From an uncultured Rhodocyclaceae bacterium (GTDB lineage: Bacteria; Pseudomonadota; Gammaproteobacteria; Burkholderiales; Rhodocyclaceae): DNA of 64,000 bases. Below the pieces are notes generated by a model that did not search any database, was not told the origin of the DNA, and saw nothing but the letters and a program-made list of their open reading frames with translations. The stretch's first letter is position 1. Each line of letters opens with the position of its first letter. The DNA is taken from positions 1,527,001-1,591,000 of the forward strand of contig OU015322.1 in NCBI GenBank assembly GCA_907163225.1. The letters are read 5' to 3'. This document shows, one piece after another, positions 27,102 to 36,133 of this stretch. The position numbers and the translations under genes are program-made.

Positions 27102-28115
27102 TCAGGCCGAGCCACGGCGGCTGGCGGCCAATCCGAGGAAGGCCAACCCGACCAAGGCCCAGCTTGCCGGTTCCGGCACGGCGGCTACGGCCAATTGGGC
27201 CATGACGTCATGGCCGGCCGTTGTCGGGTGGATGCCGTCCCAGAAGAAGTAGTCGCCGGCATTGTTGGCAACGCAGTCCGCGCTGGCGCCGCAGGCGGCT
27301 GAGGCGTTGGTCAGGCCGAAGTCGGCGGGGTTGGCGGCGATTTCGCGCAGACCGGTGTAGGCGTCGAAGAGGACGATGTCTTCCATCACGCTATCCGGCA
27401 GGTAGAAATCAAGGGCATCGACCAGTGCCTTGTTCATGCCCGCCACAATGGCACTGGCGCCAGCCGAAGCCCCTGGGCCCATGGCCGTGATCGCCGGAAC
27501 CAGGCCGAGGTCGGTGATGTTCCAGAGCAGGAAATGTTCGGCTCCACGGCCGGCCAGTCCGGCCACCATGCTGATCACGCCCTGTACGTAGGCGGTCACC
27601 ATATCCGTAGCTTCCTGCACTTTGCCGCTCGCGTAGAGGGTGATGACGTCGCGGGCGTCGTTGCCGCCACCTTCGATGACGTAGAGCGTGTTGGCGCTGA
27701 CCGTATTGGCCTGCAAATACTGGCCCATCTGCGTCTGCAGGCTGGGCACCTGGCCGTCGGAGCCAACGCGGGCGCCGCCGTAGGCGTAGTTGTTGCCGCC
27801 GAGCAGGGATGGCGTCAGGCTCATGCCCAGCGCGCTGGCAAAATATTGAGTCCAGACCGGGCCGTTGGAATAGGTGTCGGATTTGGCCGGGGTTGCACCG
27901 GCAGCGTAGGGCAGCGTCGGCACCAGCGGGCCGGTGAAGGGGGCAGCGGTGCGGGCGCCGCCGAAGAAGGTGTCGGCCAGGATGGCGTTGTTGCCGCTAT
28001 CGGCCAGACTGTCGCCAAACACGACCAGGTTGCTAAACGGCAAGGCCCAGGCCGCGCCGGTTGTTCCCGTCAGCAGCACCACGGCCGCCAGCACCACTTT
28101 CATTTTTTTCAGCAT
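27102..28115 (-). CDS. PEP-CTERM GDSL-family esterase/lipase
   Basis: This 337-residue protein has a signal peptide (residues about 1-24, MKVVLAAVVLLTGTTGAAWA). A GDSL hydrolase domain follows, with the nucleophile block VVFGDSLADSGNN, the oxyanion block EGGGNDARD and the catalytic Asp-His in DGIHPTTAGH. The C-terminus is a PEP-CTERM sorting tag: VPEPAS, a hydrophobic helix and a basic end (ASRRGSA). Such tags are processed by exosortase in exopolysaccharide-producing Gram-negatives. The enzyme should therefore be exported and act on esters outside the cell or in the matrix. No exosortase is in the window. The gene stands alone. Confidence 0.92.
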   Translation of the reverse strand: MLKKMKVVLAAVVLLTGTTGAAWALPFSNLVVFGDSLADSGNNAILADTFFGGARTAAPFTGPLVPTLPYAAGATPAKSDTYSNGPVWTQYFASALGMSLTPSLLGGNNYAYGGARVGSDGQVPSLQTQMGQYLQANTVSANTLYVIEGGGNDARDVITLYASGKVQEATDMVTAYVQGVISMVAGLAGRGAEHFLLWNITDLGLVPAITAMGPGASAGASAIVAGMNKALVDALDFYLPDSVMEDIVLFDAYTGLREIAANPADFGLTNASAACGASADCVANNAGDYFFWDGIHPTTAGHDVMAQLAVAAVPEPASWALVGLAFLGLAASRRGSA

Positions 28116-28343
28116 TGAATTTCCTTGTCTATCAAGCCAGGCCGAACGTCACGAACACTTCCCCCATGCCGGGCGCGACCCTCCGCCGCGCCTTTCGCTC
28201 TGCCAACCTGCGCATCCTACCTTGAGACCGGCAGCATTTCGCTACCTGAATGTCACATTTCAGAACCAACGTTCGGCCGGCGTCTGGTAGAGCCGGGCTG
28301 CCTGCGCTACGCTGCATGTTTCGACCAATAACAGGAGACATGC

Positions 28344-29138
28344 ATGAACACCGCCGCCGAAGCCCCCCTCGTCCTTCGTGATGACCGAGCCGATGGACTG
28401 ACAACTCTGACCCTGAACCGCCCGGGCCAGTTCAATTCCTTGTCAAAAGCCATGTTGACCGCAATACAGGCCGAGCTGGATGCCATCGCCGCCTCGGAAA
28501 GCGTTCGCGTCGTGGTCATTGCCGGGGCCGGCAAGGCTTTTTGCGCCGGGCATGACCTCAAGGAAATGCGCGGCAATCACAGCAAGGAATTCATGCAGGC
28601 GCTGTTCAAGCAGTGCGGCGAACTGATGCTCAGCATCACCCGCATGCCGCAGCCGGTCATCGCCCGCGTGCACGGCATTGCCACCGCCGCCGGCTGCCAG
28701 CTGGTGTCGATGTGCGATCTGGCGGTGGCCGCCGATGTCGCCAAATTCGCCGTGTCCGGCATCAACGTCGGCCTCTTCTGCTCGACGCCGGCCGTCGGCC
28801 TGGCGCGCAATCTCGGGCGCAAGGCGGCGCTGGAAATGCTGCTCACCGGCGAATTCATCGACGCCATGGAAGCCCGCGCCAAGGGCCTGGTCAATCGCGT
28901 CGTCCCGGCCGATGCGCTGGACGCCGAAATCGACCGCCTAGCCGGCAACATCCTCGGCAAGAGCGCCATCGCCATCCGCATGGGCAAGGGCATGTTCTAC
29001 CAGCAGCTGGAAATGGGACTGACCGAAGCCTACGAGTACGCCGGCGAAGTGATGGCCTGCAACATGATGAGCGAGGATGCCGGCGAAGGCATCGACGCCT
29101 TCATGCAGAAGCGCAAGCCGGAATACAAGGGCTGTTGA
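28344..29138 (+). CDS. Enoyl-CoA hydratase/isomerase family protein
   Basis: This 264-residue crotonase-fold protein has the CoA/oxyanion motifs VVVIAGAGKAFCAGHDLKEM (about 55-74) and VIARVHGIATAAGCQLVSMCD (about 103-123). The C-terminal QKRKPEYKG is typical. Homologues are often annotated as enoyl-CoA hydratase of uncertain chain length. The second catalytic glutamate of rat-type hydratases is not obvious (NVGLFCSTPAVG), so an isomerase or other crotonase activity is possible. AGGAGA precedes the ATG. The neighbours are not beta-oxidation genes. Confidence 0.88.
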   Translation: MNTAAEAPLVLRDDRADGLTTLTLNRPGQFNSLSKAMLTAIQAELDAIAASESVRVVVIAGAGKAFCAGHDLKEMRGNHSKEFMQALFKQCGELMLSITRMPQPVIARVHGIATAAGCQLVSMCDLAVAADVAKFAVSGINVGLFCSTPAVGLARNLGRKAALEMLLTGEFIDAMEARAKGLVNRVVPADALDAEIDRLAGNILGKSAIAIRMGKGMFYQQLEMGLTEAYEYAGEVMACNMMSEDAGEGIDAFMQKRKPEYKGC

Positions 29139-29223
29139 GCCGTTGAAAGGCGGCTTCACGGCAAGCGGCGTGACGGCGCCTGCCGTGAAGCCGCACTAGC
29201 GAAGCGGGTTAGAATTCCGGCCC

Positions 29224-30324
29224 ATGTTGCTTCCCACCCGCCCTCTCGCGCTCGCCCTGTTCGTCGGTGCCCTCGCCGCCGCTTTCTGGCAGGCGCCGAC
29301 AGCCAGCGCGCCCGAATTTTCGCCGCCGCCGGCTGCTGTAGCTTCGGCCCTGCCGGCACAGTTTTCGGCCGAAATGTTGCCGCAACTGGAAGGGGCGACC
29401 AGCCACCCGACGCTGGCCTTGTTGCCCGATGGCCGCGTTGCCGCCGCCTGGGCAGGCACGAGCGATGACGAAGCGGCCATTCATTTCAGCGTTCTTGAAC
29501 GCGACGGCTGGCGCCAGCCAGTGCTGATCGCCAGCCGGGCGAGCACGGCCGGCGGCGCGTTTGCCTACGTCAACCAGATCGGCCAGCCGCTGCTCCACGC
29601 TGAGGGTAGCTGGCTGCACCTGTGGTACGTCAGCAGCACGCTCGGTAGTTCGATCAACCACAGCGTATCGACCGATGGCGGCAAGAGCTGGGTGAAACCG
29701 GGCCGCCTGCAGACCTCGCCGTTCGCCAATTTTGGCGGCGAAGTTCGCACGCCGCCGGTAGCAATGGCCGATGGCGGACTGGGCTTGCCGATCAGCCATG
29801 ATTTTATCGGCCGCCATGGCGAATGGCTGCGGCTGGGGCCAACCGGCCGGATTCTCGCCAAGACGCGCCTGCCGAATACCGGCGACACGCTGCAACCCGC
29901 AATGATTGCGCTCGATGAACAGAACGCCCTGGCCGCCCTGCGCCATGCCGGGCCGGCGCCGGGCGCTGTCCGGCTGACAACGACCGGCAACGGTGGTCAG
30001 CTTTGGCAGGAAGCTGAAGCCCTGCCCATCCCCAACCCGAATTCCGCCATCGCCCTGCTTCGCCTGAAGAGCGGCCGGCTGTTGCTGGCCGGCAACCCGG
30101 CCGATGGCCGGCAGGCCATGCTGTTGTGGCTTTTTACCGATCAGGGCAAAACCTGGCAGCCGAGCCGAACCATCGAAGCCGCCCCCGATGGCGGCGCCGA
30201 GTTTGCCAACCCGGCCCTGCTCCTTGGCCGCGACGGACGCATCCATCTCGCCTACGACTGGCGTCGGCAGGGCATCAAGCACGCCGTTTTCAGCGAAGCC
30301 TGGCTGGATGGAGGCGCGCCATGA
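29224..30324 (+). CDS. Sialidase-like exported beta-propeller protein (BNR/Asp-box repeats)
   Basis: This 366-residue protein has an N-terminal hydrophobic segment (LALALFVGALAAAFW) that should act as signal or anchor. Asp-box repeats are visible as STDGGKSW and FTDQGKTW, and the repeating strand pattern fits a six-bladed propeller of the exo-sialidase superfamily. True sialidase arginines cannot be confirmed by eye, so enzymatic activity is uncertain; many bacterial homologues are simply sialidase-like domains. Its stop overlaps the start of the next gene (ATGA), so the two are translationally coupled. Confidence 0.8.
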   Translation: MLLPTRPLALALFVGALAAAFWQAPTASAPEFSPPPAAVASALPAQFSAEMLPQLEGATSHPTLALLPDGRVAAAWAGTSDDEAAIHFSVLERDGWRQPVLIASRASTAGGAFAYVNQIGQPLLHAEGSWLHLWYVSSTLGSSINHSVSTDGGKSWVKPGRLQTSPFANFGGEVRTPPVAMADGGLGLPISHDFIGRHGEWLRLGPTGRILAKTRLPNTGDTLQPAMIALDEQNALAALRHAGPAPGAVRLTTTGNGGQLWQEAEALPIPNPNSAIALLRLKSGRLLLAGNPADGRQAMLLWLFTDQGKTWQPSRTIEAAPDGGAEFANPALLLGRDGRIHLAYDWRRQGIKHAVFSEAWLDGGAP

Positions 30325-30869
30325 ACCTGCTCGCCGCCTACGGTCTACTCGCCCACGGCCTGATTTTCGGTGCCATGACGGCCCTGCTGCCGCTCGGCGA
30401 ACTGCGGGCGCGTGTGGCGCTGGCGGCGACCACCCTGGCGATGGTGGTCGGCATCGCGCCGGCCATGCATGGATTTTTCGGCACGCCGTCGCTGACCCTG
30501 CTCGGGCTGGCCGTGCTCCAACTGGCCAACAAGACGCCGTCGCCGCTGGCTTACCGCCCGGCACTCGGGCTACTTGCCTTTGCCGTGCCGTTTTATGTCG
30601 CCGCGCTCGGTTTTGGCGCGTTCGATCCCTACGCCCTCGGCTATCAGCCGACGGCGCTGCTTGCCGCGCTGATTCCGCTCGGTCTGGCCTTGTGGTGGAA
30701 GCGTCAGGATGCCTGGCTGATCATGCTGGCGGCCGATCTGGCCGGCTACGCCAGCGGCGTTTTCGCCAATCTGTGGGATGTGCTGCTCGACCCGTTGCTG
30801 GTCTTGCTGACGCTGATCGTCGTGCTGCGCCAGCAGACAATCCGTTTTATCGCGTCAAGGCGTCGCTGA
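30321..30869 (+). CDS. Hypothetical integral membrane protein coupled to the sialidase-like gene
   Basis: The 182 residues from the ATG at 30321, which overlaps the previous stop, are almost wholly hydrophobic with about six membrane helices and a basic C-terminus (IRFIASRRR). I do not recognise a named family. The gene ends inside the convergent response-regulator gene, overlapping its last 23 bp. The coupling suggests it works with the exported propeller protein, for example in envelope glycan or polymer handling, but that is only inferred. Confidence 0.75.
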   Translation: MNLLAAYGLLAHGLIFGAMTALLPLGELRARVALAATTLAMVVGIAPAMHGFFGTPSLTLLGLAVLQLANKTPSPLAYRPALGLLAFAVPFYVAALGFGAFDPYALGYQPTALLAALIPLGLALWWKRQDAWLIMLAADLAGYASGVFANLWDVLLDPLLVLLTLIVVLRQQTIRFIASRRR

Positions 30870-31647
30870 TCAGGCGGCGGATACTGCCGGCCTCGAAAGG
30901 CTTGTCGCAGATGGCGGAAACGCCGGCCCGCTCGACGGCGGCCAGACGGCCCATGTTCTGCTCGCTGGTCACCATCAGCACCGGCACCTCGGCCTGCCAG
31001 CTTTGCGTGCGGATGTATTCGGTCAGTTCGCGGCCATCCATTTCCGGCATGTTGTAGTCGGTGATGACCAGATCGACCATCGTTTGCTGCAGCAAGTCGA
31101 CAGCTTCCTTGCCATTGACCGCTTCGGTGATGCGCTCGATACCGAGTTCGCTCAGCAGTCGGCGCAAATGGCGGCGCGAGGCCATGCTGTCGTCGACGAG
31201 CAGGACGCGCAGGTTTTCGATTTCCGCCACATCGATGTCTTCCGGCGGGTTCAGGTAATCGGCCGCGGCGTAAAGCGCCCGCGACAGCTGCTGCTCGTTG
31301 AAGGGTTTGGCCACGATGCTGCAGGCGCCGGACTGACGCACCGGCTCCAGAACCTGCGGCCGGGTTTCGCTGGAGACAAGGATGAAGGGCACGGTTTCGA
31401 GCTCGCGCTCGGCGCGCATGGCGGCGACCAGCTCGGTGCCGGCCAGATCGGGCAGGTACAGGCTGCTGATCACGATGACGAACTTGTTTTCAGCCCGCAG
31501 TGCGCTCAGCGCGGCGCTTGCCGTCTCGACCACGGTGGTTTTTCTGACGCCCTGATGTTCCAGCATGCGGCTGACCAGCGCGGCCTGCATGTGCGACGGT
31601 TCGACCAGCAACACCGACAGATCAGCCAGGGAAGTAGTCAGTGCCAT
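30847..31647 (-). CDS. Tandem receiver protein (REC-REC); first receiver degenerate
   Basis: The 266 residues start at the ATG ending at 31647, which is preceded by GGAG. Two receiver domains fill the protein with no output domain. In the first (about 10-130) the phospho-acceptor position is S62 (VIVISSLYLPDLAG) and the acidic pair is E16-P17, so it cannot be phosphorylated normally. The second (about 146-266) is complete: D152-D153, D197 in VITDYNMPEMDG, and the lysine in ICDKPFEAG. Such proteins act as CheY-like relays or adaptors. No kinase is adjacent. The 3' end overlaps the convergent membrane-protein gene. Confidence 0.9.
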   Translation of the reverse strand: MALTTSLADLSVLLVEPSHMQAALVSRMLEHQGVRKTTVVETASAALSALRAENKFVIVISSLYLPDLAGTELVAAMRAERELETVPFILVSSETRPQVLEPVRQSGACSIVAKPFNEQQLSRALYAAADYLNPPEDIDVAEIENLRVLLVDDSMASRRHLRRLLSELGIERITEAVNGKEAVDLLQQTMVDLVITDYNMPEMDGRELTEYIRTQSWQAEVPVLMVTSEQNMGRLAAVERAGVSAICDKPFEAGSIRRLISDALTR

Positions 31648-31721
31648 GCGCTCACTCCGAAACGAGGGGAATGATTTCACTATAGCAGCGAGCGGCCCGC
31701 CCGGGGCCGCTCTTGAAGGCT

Positions 31722-32276
31722 TTAAGCGCGCAGCTTGCGGCTCACTTCGGCGACGCGGACGCCGTAGGCTTTGGCCGTATCGAGATCACCCTGCGGGATT
31801 TCATCGACGCTGGCGTCGGACGGCGAGCGCACGAGCAGGCCGACCGAGCCACCGAGATGGTTGCTGTCATTGTGAGTAGCCGCCTTGGTGTTGGACGGCA
31901 GCATGCCGAGGCTGACCCAGATACCGCCGTGCTGCGAGGCCAGCGTCTGCAACTGGATCATCGTCGCGCCCTTGTCGCCGACCGGGCTGGCGCTGTTGGT
32001 GAAAGCGCCGAACACCTTGTCCTGCCAGGCGCGGGTGAACCACGCCTTGGAGGAGGCTTCGGCGAATTTCTTGAACTGCCAGCTCGGGCCGCCCATGTAG
32101 GTCGGCGTGCCGAAAATGATGGCATCGGCGGCGTCCAGCTTTTCCCAGCCGCCTTCAGGCAGGTTGCCCTCGGCGTCGATGGCCAGCAATTCGGCCGCGG
32201 CGCCGGCGGCGACGAATTCGGCAACACGCTTGGTATGGCCGTAGCCGGAGTGATAAACGACGATGGTCTTGCTCAT
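31722..32276 (-). CDS. Flavodoxin-fold FMN protein, WrbA-like NAD(P)H:quinone oxidoreductase
   Basis: The 184 residues start at MSKTIVVYHSGYGHTKRV with AAGGA upstream. The first segment is the FMN phosphate loop (HSGYGHT). Later blocks GTPTYMGGPSWQFKKF and the HGGIWVSLGM region form the isoalloxazine pocket, as in WrbA-type proteins. It is likely a cytosolic two-electron quinone reductase that limits oxidative stress. It lies 28 bp after a pirin gene with the same orientation, and both are divergent from a LysR-family regulator. The trio therefore looks like one electrophile- or quinone-responsive unit. Confidence 0.85.
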   Translation of the reverse strand: MSKTIVVYHSGYGHTKRVAEFVAAGAAAELLAIDAEGNLPEGGWEKLDAADAIIFGTPTYMGGPSWQFKKFAEASSKAWFTRAWQDKVFGAFTNSASPVGDKGATMIQLQTLASQHGGIWVSLGMLPSNTKAATHNDSNHLGGSVGLLVRSPSDASVDEIPQGDLDTAKAYGVRVAEVSRKLRA

Positions 32277-32304
32277 GCTGTTTTCCTTTTCAGAGGGAGG
32301 GGGG

Positions 32305-33012
32305 TCATGCGAGGGGAGGCAGGTCAAAGAGCAGGAATTCCGTTTCCTCGCCGGCCACAAATTGAAGTTCGGTTTCGTCGGCAATCTTGGCGCCATCGCC
32401 GGCGTTCAGCTTTTTGCCGTTTATTTCCAGTTGACCGTAGACGACCTGCACGTAGGCCAGCCGGCCGGAAATCAGGCGGTAATCGATGCGCTCAGCCGGC
32501 GCCAGCACGGTGGCCCACAGCCGGGCGTCCTGGCCGATGGTCGTGCTGCCCTCGGCGCCATCCGGCGATGCGACCAGCCGCCAGCGACCACGCATTTCGT
32601 CGAGCGGCAACATCTGTTGCTCGTAGCTGGCCGGCGTGCCGTGCTCGGCCGGCTCGATCCAGATTTGCAGCAGGTGCGTTTCCTCGTCGGCCAGCGGGTT
32701 GGCTTCGCTGTGCAGGATGCCCTTGCCGGCACTCATGCGCTGTACTTCACCGCGCCGGATGACCCCACCGTGGCCGAGGCTGTCCTTGTGCTCCAGCGCG
32801 CCGGACAGGATGTAGGTGACGATTTCCATGTCGCGATGGCCATGCCGGCCAAAGCCGCTGCCCGGCGCGACGCGATCTTCGTTGATGACGCGCAGCACGC
32901 CCCAGCCCATTTCGGCCGGATCGTAATAATCGGCGAATGAAAAACTGTGACGGGCCTTCAGCCAGCCATGGTCGGCATAGCCGCGCTCTGCGGAGGGTCG
33001 TAACTGGATCAT
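32305..33012 (-). CDS. Pirin-family protein (YhhW-like)
   Basis: This 235-residue bicupin has the pirin metal site in the N-terminal cupin: FGRHGHRDMEIVTY provides two histidines, and GILHSEANP the third histidine and the glutamate. Proteins of the YhhW group show quercetin 2,3-dioxygenase activity in vitro; the physiological substrate is not known. The sequence begins MIQLRPSAERGYADHGWLKA, which is typical. It is followed by a WrbA-like flavoprotein and is divergent from a LysR regulator, which probably controls both. Confidence 0.92.
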   Translation of the reverse strand: MIQLRPSAERGYADHGWLKARHSFSFADYYDPAEMGWGVLRVINEDRVAPGSGFGRHGHRDMEIVTYILSGALEHKDSLGHGGVIRRGEVQRMSAGKGILHSEANPLADEETHLLQIWIEPAEHGTPASYEQQMLPLDEMRGRWRLVASPDGAEGSTTIGQDARLWATVLAPAERIDYRLISGRLAYVQVVYGQLEINGKKLNAGDGAKIADETELQFVAGEETEFLLFDLPPLA

Positions 33013-33117
33013 CGCAGTCTCCTTGTGAATTGATCGTATTGCTTAGGTGCCATATTAGGCATGGCGTTCATCAATAAATAGCGAATTATTACGGTCAAAT
33101 CGTTTAGTATTTTTCAC

Positions 33118-34029
33118 ATGAAAATTTCATTCGACCTGCTGCAAATCATCGATGCCATCGAACGCCACGGCAGCTTCACCGCCGCCGCCAATTCGCTGCA
33201 CCGTGTGCCTTCCGCGCTGTCGCATGCCGTGGCCAAACTGGAGGGCGATCTCGGCGTCACGCTTTTCCGGCGCGAAGGGCGGCGCGCCACGCTCAACGAA
33301 GCCGGGCGCACGCTGCTCGAAGATGGCCGCCACCTGCTGCGCGCGGCCGGCGAACTGGAACGTCGGGTACAGCGCATCGGCGACGGCTGGGAGGCCGAGT
33401 TGCGCATCGCGGTCGACGCCATCATCCCGATCGAACGCCTGTTTCCCTCGCTCAAGGCTTTCTACGCGGCCGGCTGCGGCACGCAGATCCGGCTTTCCGG
33501 CGAAGTGCTGGGCGGCACCTGGGATGCGCTGACCACCGGCCGCGCCGACCTGGCCATCGGCGCGCCGGGCGATGCGCCGTCGCGCTCCGGGATTGCCACC
33601 CAGCTACTGTGCATACGCAGCGATTTCGTCTTCGCCGTTGCCCCGGAGCACCCGCTCGCCGGCTGGGAGGGCGCCATTCCGAACAGCGAACTGCTCTGTC
33701 ACCGCGCCATTGTCGTCGCCGACACCTCGCAGGAACTCGATGCGCGCACCGTCGGCCTGCTCGAAGGTCAGGATGTTTTGCGCGTTCCCGACATTCGCGC
33801 CAAGGCCGCGGCGCAAGTCGCCGGACTGGGCATCGGGCATTTGCCGCGCTGGGTAGCCGCAGCGGATCTCGCCGCCGGCCGGCTGGTGGAAAAATCACTG
33901 ACCAGCTCGCGCCCCAGCCTGCCGCTACACATCGCCTGGCGGACAAAAGATAGCGGCAAGGCGCAAAGCTGGTTCATTGAGGAACTGGCGCGGGACGAGG
34001 TCATCGAGAGACTCAGCGCCGGGCTGTGA
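33118..34029 (+). CDS. LysR-family transcriptional regulator
   Basis: This 303-residue protein has the N-terminal winged HTH (LLQIIDAIERHGSFTAAANSLHRVPSALSHAVAKLE, split around residue 20). A periplasmic-binding-protein-like effector domain follows (about 90-295). The gene starts 105 bp from the divergent pirin gene, the standard arrangement for a LysR regulator and its target. Homologues in this setting respond to electrophiles or quinones, but the effector is not known here. The AT-rich divergent region 33013-33117 likely holds its binding site. Confidence 0.92.
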   Translation: MKISFDLLQIIDAIERHGSFTAAANSLHRVPSALSHAVAKLEGDLGVTLFRREGRRATLNEAGRTLLEDGRHLLRAAGELERRVQRIGDGWEAELRIAVDAIIPIERLFPSLKAFYAAGCGTQIRLSGEVLGGTWDALTTGRADLAIGAPGDAPSRSGIATQLLCIRSDFVFAVAPEHPLAGWEGAIPNSELLCHRAIVVADTSQELDARTVGLLEGQDVLRVPDIRAKAAAQVAGLGIGHLPRWVAAADLAAGRLVEKSLTSSRPSLPLHIAWRTKDSGKAQSWFIEELARDEVIERLSAGL

Positions 34030-34102
34030 GGGGGCTTGCTGCAAGGCGTTGCGGCCATCGCAAGGGCGGCGACGCCGATTCAGCCCGAATCGGAATATTT
34101 GG

Positions 34103-34162
34103 TTTTTGGCCGTTTTTTCCGGTTGACCCTGGGGCCAGCCTTAGTTTCCATGGTCGCTGAAA
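34103..34162 (-). repeat. Dispersed repeat, long form, copy at 34.1 kb
   Basis: On the plus strand it reads GGCCGTTTTTTCCGGTTGACC, then CTGGGGCCAGCC, then TTTCCATGGTCGCTGAAAG. The same three blocks occur at 47.9 kb, so the family has a longer form of about 60 bp. It lies between convergent genes. Confidence 0.75.
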
Positions 34163-34184
34163 GTAATAATCAGCGCCGAACGCT

Positions 34185-34811
34185 TTACTCGGCCTCTACC
34201 CAGTTGATAATCGCCTGCCACTGCTCAATATCGCGCGCGACCCGCGACGGCGGCAGGTCGAAAATGGTCATTCCGGCCGCCGTCGCCTGCACATAAACCT
34301 GCGTGTCGCGCAGGTAGGCCAGCACCGGCAGATCGAAACCAGCAAAAAAGCGCTCCAGCTCGCCGGCGGCGCGGGTGCGCGCATCGACCCGCATGCCGAT
34401 CACGGCGACATCCGCCTTGCCCTTGCGTACGGCTTTTTCGGAGAGCAATTCAGTCAGAAAATGGCGCGTCGCCATCATGTCGAACATCGATGGCTGGACG
34501 GGCACGATAACCCGCGTTGACAGCTTGAGCACGCGCTCCAGCATTTTGCCGTGCAGGCCGGCCGGGGTGTCGAGCACGACGTGGCTTGTCCCCTTCGGCG
34601 GCCGGGAAATATTGTCTTCGCCTACCGCCCAGGTGTCGATGGTGGGCAGCGCGAAGGGACGCATGCCCAGCCATTCGCGCGACGATTGCTGGCGATCGAT
34701 GTCACCGAGCATCACCTCGTTGCCCTTGTTGGCGAAATAGCCGGCCAGATTGGTGGCCAGCGTGCTCTTGCCGGAGCCACCCTTGGGATTGGCGACGAGA
34801 AATGCTTTCAT
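34185..34811 (-). CDS. ParA/MinD-family ATPase, orphan
   Basis: This 208-residue P-loop ATPase has the deviant Walker A NPKGGSGKSTLATNLAGYF at residues about 9-27. It also has VVLDTPAGLHGKMLERV and the VPVQPSMFDMMAT block of the ParA fold. There is no parB or partition site next to it, so it is not a chromosome partition locus. It is the last gene of a three-gene operon with qor and a TAXI protein, overlapping the latter by 4 bp. Orphan ParA-type ATPases position various cargoes; the cargo here may be linked to the membrane-anchored TAXI protein. Confidence 0.88.
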   Translation of the reverse strand: MKAFLVANPKGGSGKSTLATNLAGYFANKGNEVMLGDIDRQQSSREWLGMRPFALPTIDTWAVGEDNISRPPKGTSHVVLDTPAGLHGKMLERVLKLSTRVIVPVQPSMFDMMATRHFLTELLSEKAVRKGKADVAVIGMRVDARTRAAGELERFFAGFDLPVLAYLRDTQVYVQATAAGMTIFDLPPSRVARDIEQWQAIINWVEAE

Positions 34812-36133
34812 GTCAGAGATTCTTTCTTGTCGAGGATGTGCCCCACGAGATTGACGTGCTCGCGCAGGGTATAAACCAGATCGGTGAAACCGAGCGGGAC
34901 GTGCAGCACACTGGCCTCTTCGTCGAGGGCATCAAGCCGGCTGCGGTAGTCGGCCAGCCTGGCCGGGTCGAAATGATTTTTCAGGTCGTCTTCGAGGAAC
35001 TTGAGTTCGCCGTAGATGCGGAAAACCTTGGAGCGCACGCGCCAGGTGTAAATCGCCGGCGCCACCTTGAGCAGCGGGATGAGCAGCGCGAAAATCGGCA
35101 CCAGCAGCACGATCAGGCGGTCAACCAGAACAGCCAGCCAGAACGGCAGGTAGCGCTGAAGGAAGGGCGGCCCGGACTTGAAATAACGCGCGGCGTCGGG
35201 CGACAGCGGCAGCATCTGGTCCATGTAGGCGGGGAATTCGCCGGCATCCTGGAAGAAGCCGGATTTGCCATGCACCTCGCTGGCAGTGCGCAGGAGCAGC
35301 GTCTGCAGCGCGGGATGGAGGTCGTCGCGAATGATCAGGTTGGCCGTCGGGGCCAGCACCTTGATGTCGTCCGGCGGAAAATCGCGAACCAGATCGGCCA
35401 CGCCGCGCGGGAAAGTCAGCTTGGTCAGGAAGGGAAAGCGGCGCTGGTAGGCGCGATCCTGGGCGAAGCTCATCAGTTTGACGCCCGGCGAGCGGATCAG
35501 TACCTGGACAACCGGCGCCGTTTCGGCCGCGATGATGAAAGCGGCGTCGATACGCCCCTGCTGAAGCTCTTCGGCCGCAACGAGCCCCGCCACGGGAACC
35601 AGATGATCGCCAGCCGGGATGTCGTTGGCGGCGAGCAGTTGCTGCGCCAGCTGACGCACCCCCGAGCCTTCCTGGCCGATGGCGATGCGCTTGCCCTTCA
35701 GTTCGGTCAGCCGCGTCAAAGCCTTGTCGCCACGGTAAAAAACCCAGACTGGCTCGTAAAAGAGGCTACCCAGCGAAAGCAGGCCGGACTCGTCCTCGGC
35801 ATCGGGATCATCCTTGGGTGGCACAACGCCGCCCTGGACAAAGCCGACCTGAACTTCGTCTTTTTTCAGCCGCTCGAGGTTTTCCAGCGAACCCGCCGAA
35901 GCCCTGACTTCCAGCGTAACGCCGTTCTTCGCCAGGATGGCCGCGTAGCGCTGGGCGAAATGGTAATAGGCGCCGCTTTCGCTGCCCGTGCTGATAACGA
36001 TTTTCTTCGGTGGCGCCGGCTCGACGAACTGGTAGGCGACCGCGAAACCGATGCCGGCGAGCAGCACGATCCACCACGCGGTAGCGAACAGATCGCGCAG
36101 CGAAAGCAGCCCAGCCTTGATCCTGGCCATCAT
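34808..36133 (-). CDS. Membrane-anchored TAXI-family solute-binding protein
   Basis: This 441-residue protein has an N-terminal TM anchor (WWIVLLAGIGFAVAYQF). A TAXI-type binding domain follows (IVISTGSESGAYYHFAQRYA, ASAGSLENLERL, VGFVQGG). Near residues 325-360 two further membrane helices occur (LAVLVDRLIVLLVPIFALLI), and a cytosolic tail follows (RSKVFRIYGELKFLEDDL). TAXI proteins normally feed TRAP transporters, but no dctM/dctQ gene is present and this one is fixed to the membrane. Its role may be sensing rather than import. It is coupled by 4-bp overlaps to qor upstream and to the ParA gene downstream. Confidence 0.88.
   Translation of the reverse strand: MMARIKAGLLSLRDLFATAWWIVLLAGIGFAVAYQFVEPAPPKKIVISTGSESGAYYHFAQRYAAILAKNGVTLEVRASAGSLENLERLKKDEVQVGFVQGGVVPPKDDPDAEDESGLLSLGSLFYEPVWVFYRGDKALTRLTELKGKRIAIGQEGSGVRQLAQQLLAANDIPAGDHLVPVAGLVAAEELQQGRIDAAFIIAAETAPVVQVLIRSPGVKLMSFAQDRAYQRRFPFLTKLTFPRGVADLVRDFPPDDIKVLAPTANLIIRDDLHPALQTLLLRTASEVHGKSGFFQDAGEFPAYMDQMLPLSPDAARYFKSGPPFLQRYLPFWLAVLVDRLIVLLVPIFALLIPLLKVAPAIYTWRVRSKVFRIYGELKFLEDDLKNHFDPARLADYRSRLDALDEEASVLHVPLGFTDLVYTLREHVNLVGHILDKKESLT

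Noticed and set aside
34185-34811. Chromosome partition locus (parAB)
   Set aside because: There is no parB or parS-like repeat next to the ParA-type gene, and the neighbours are qor and a TAXI protein.
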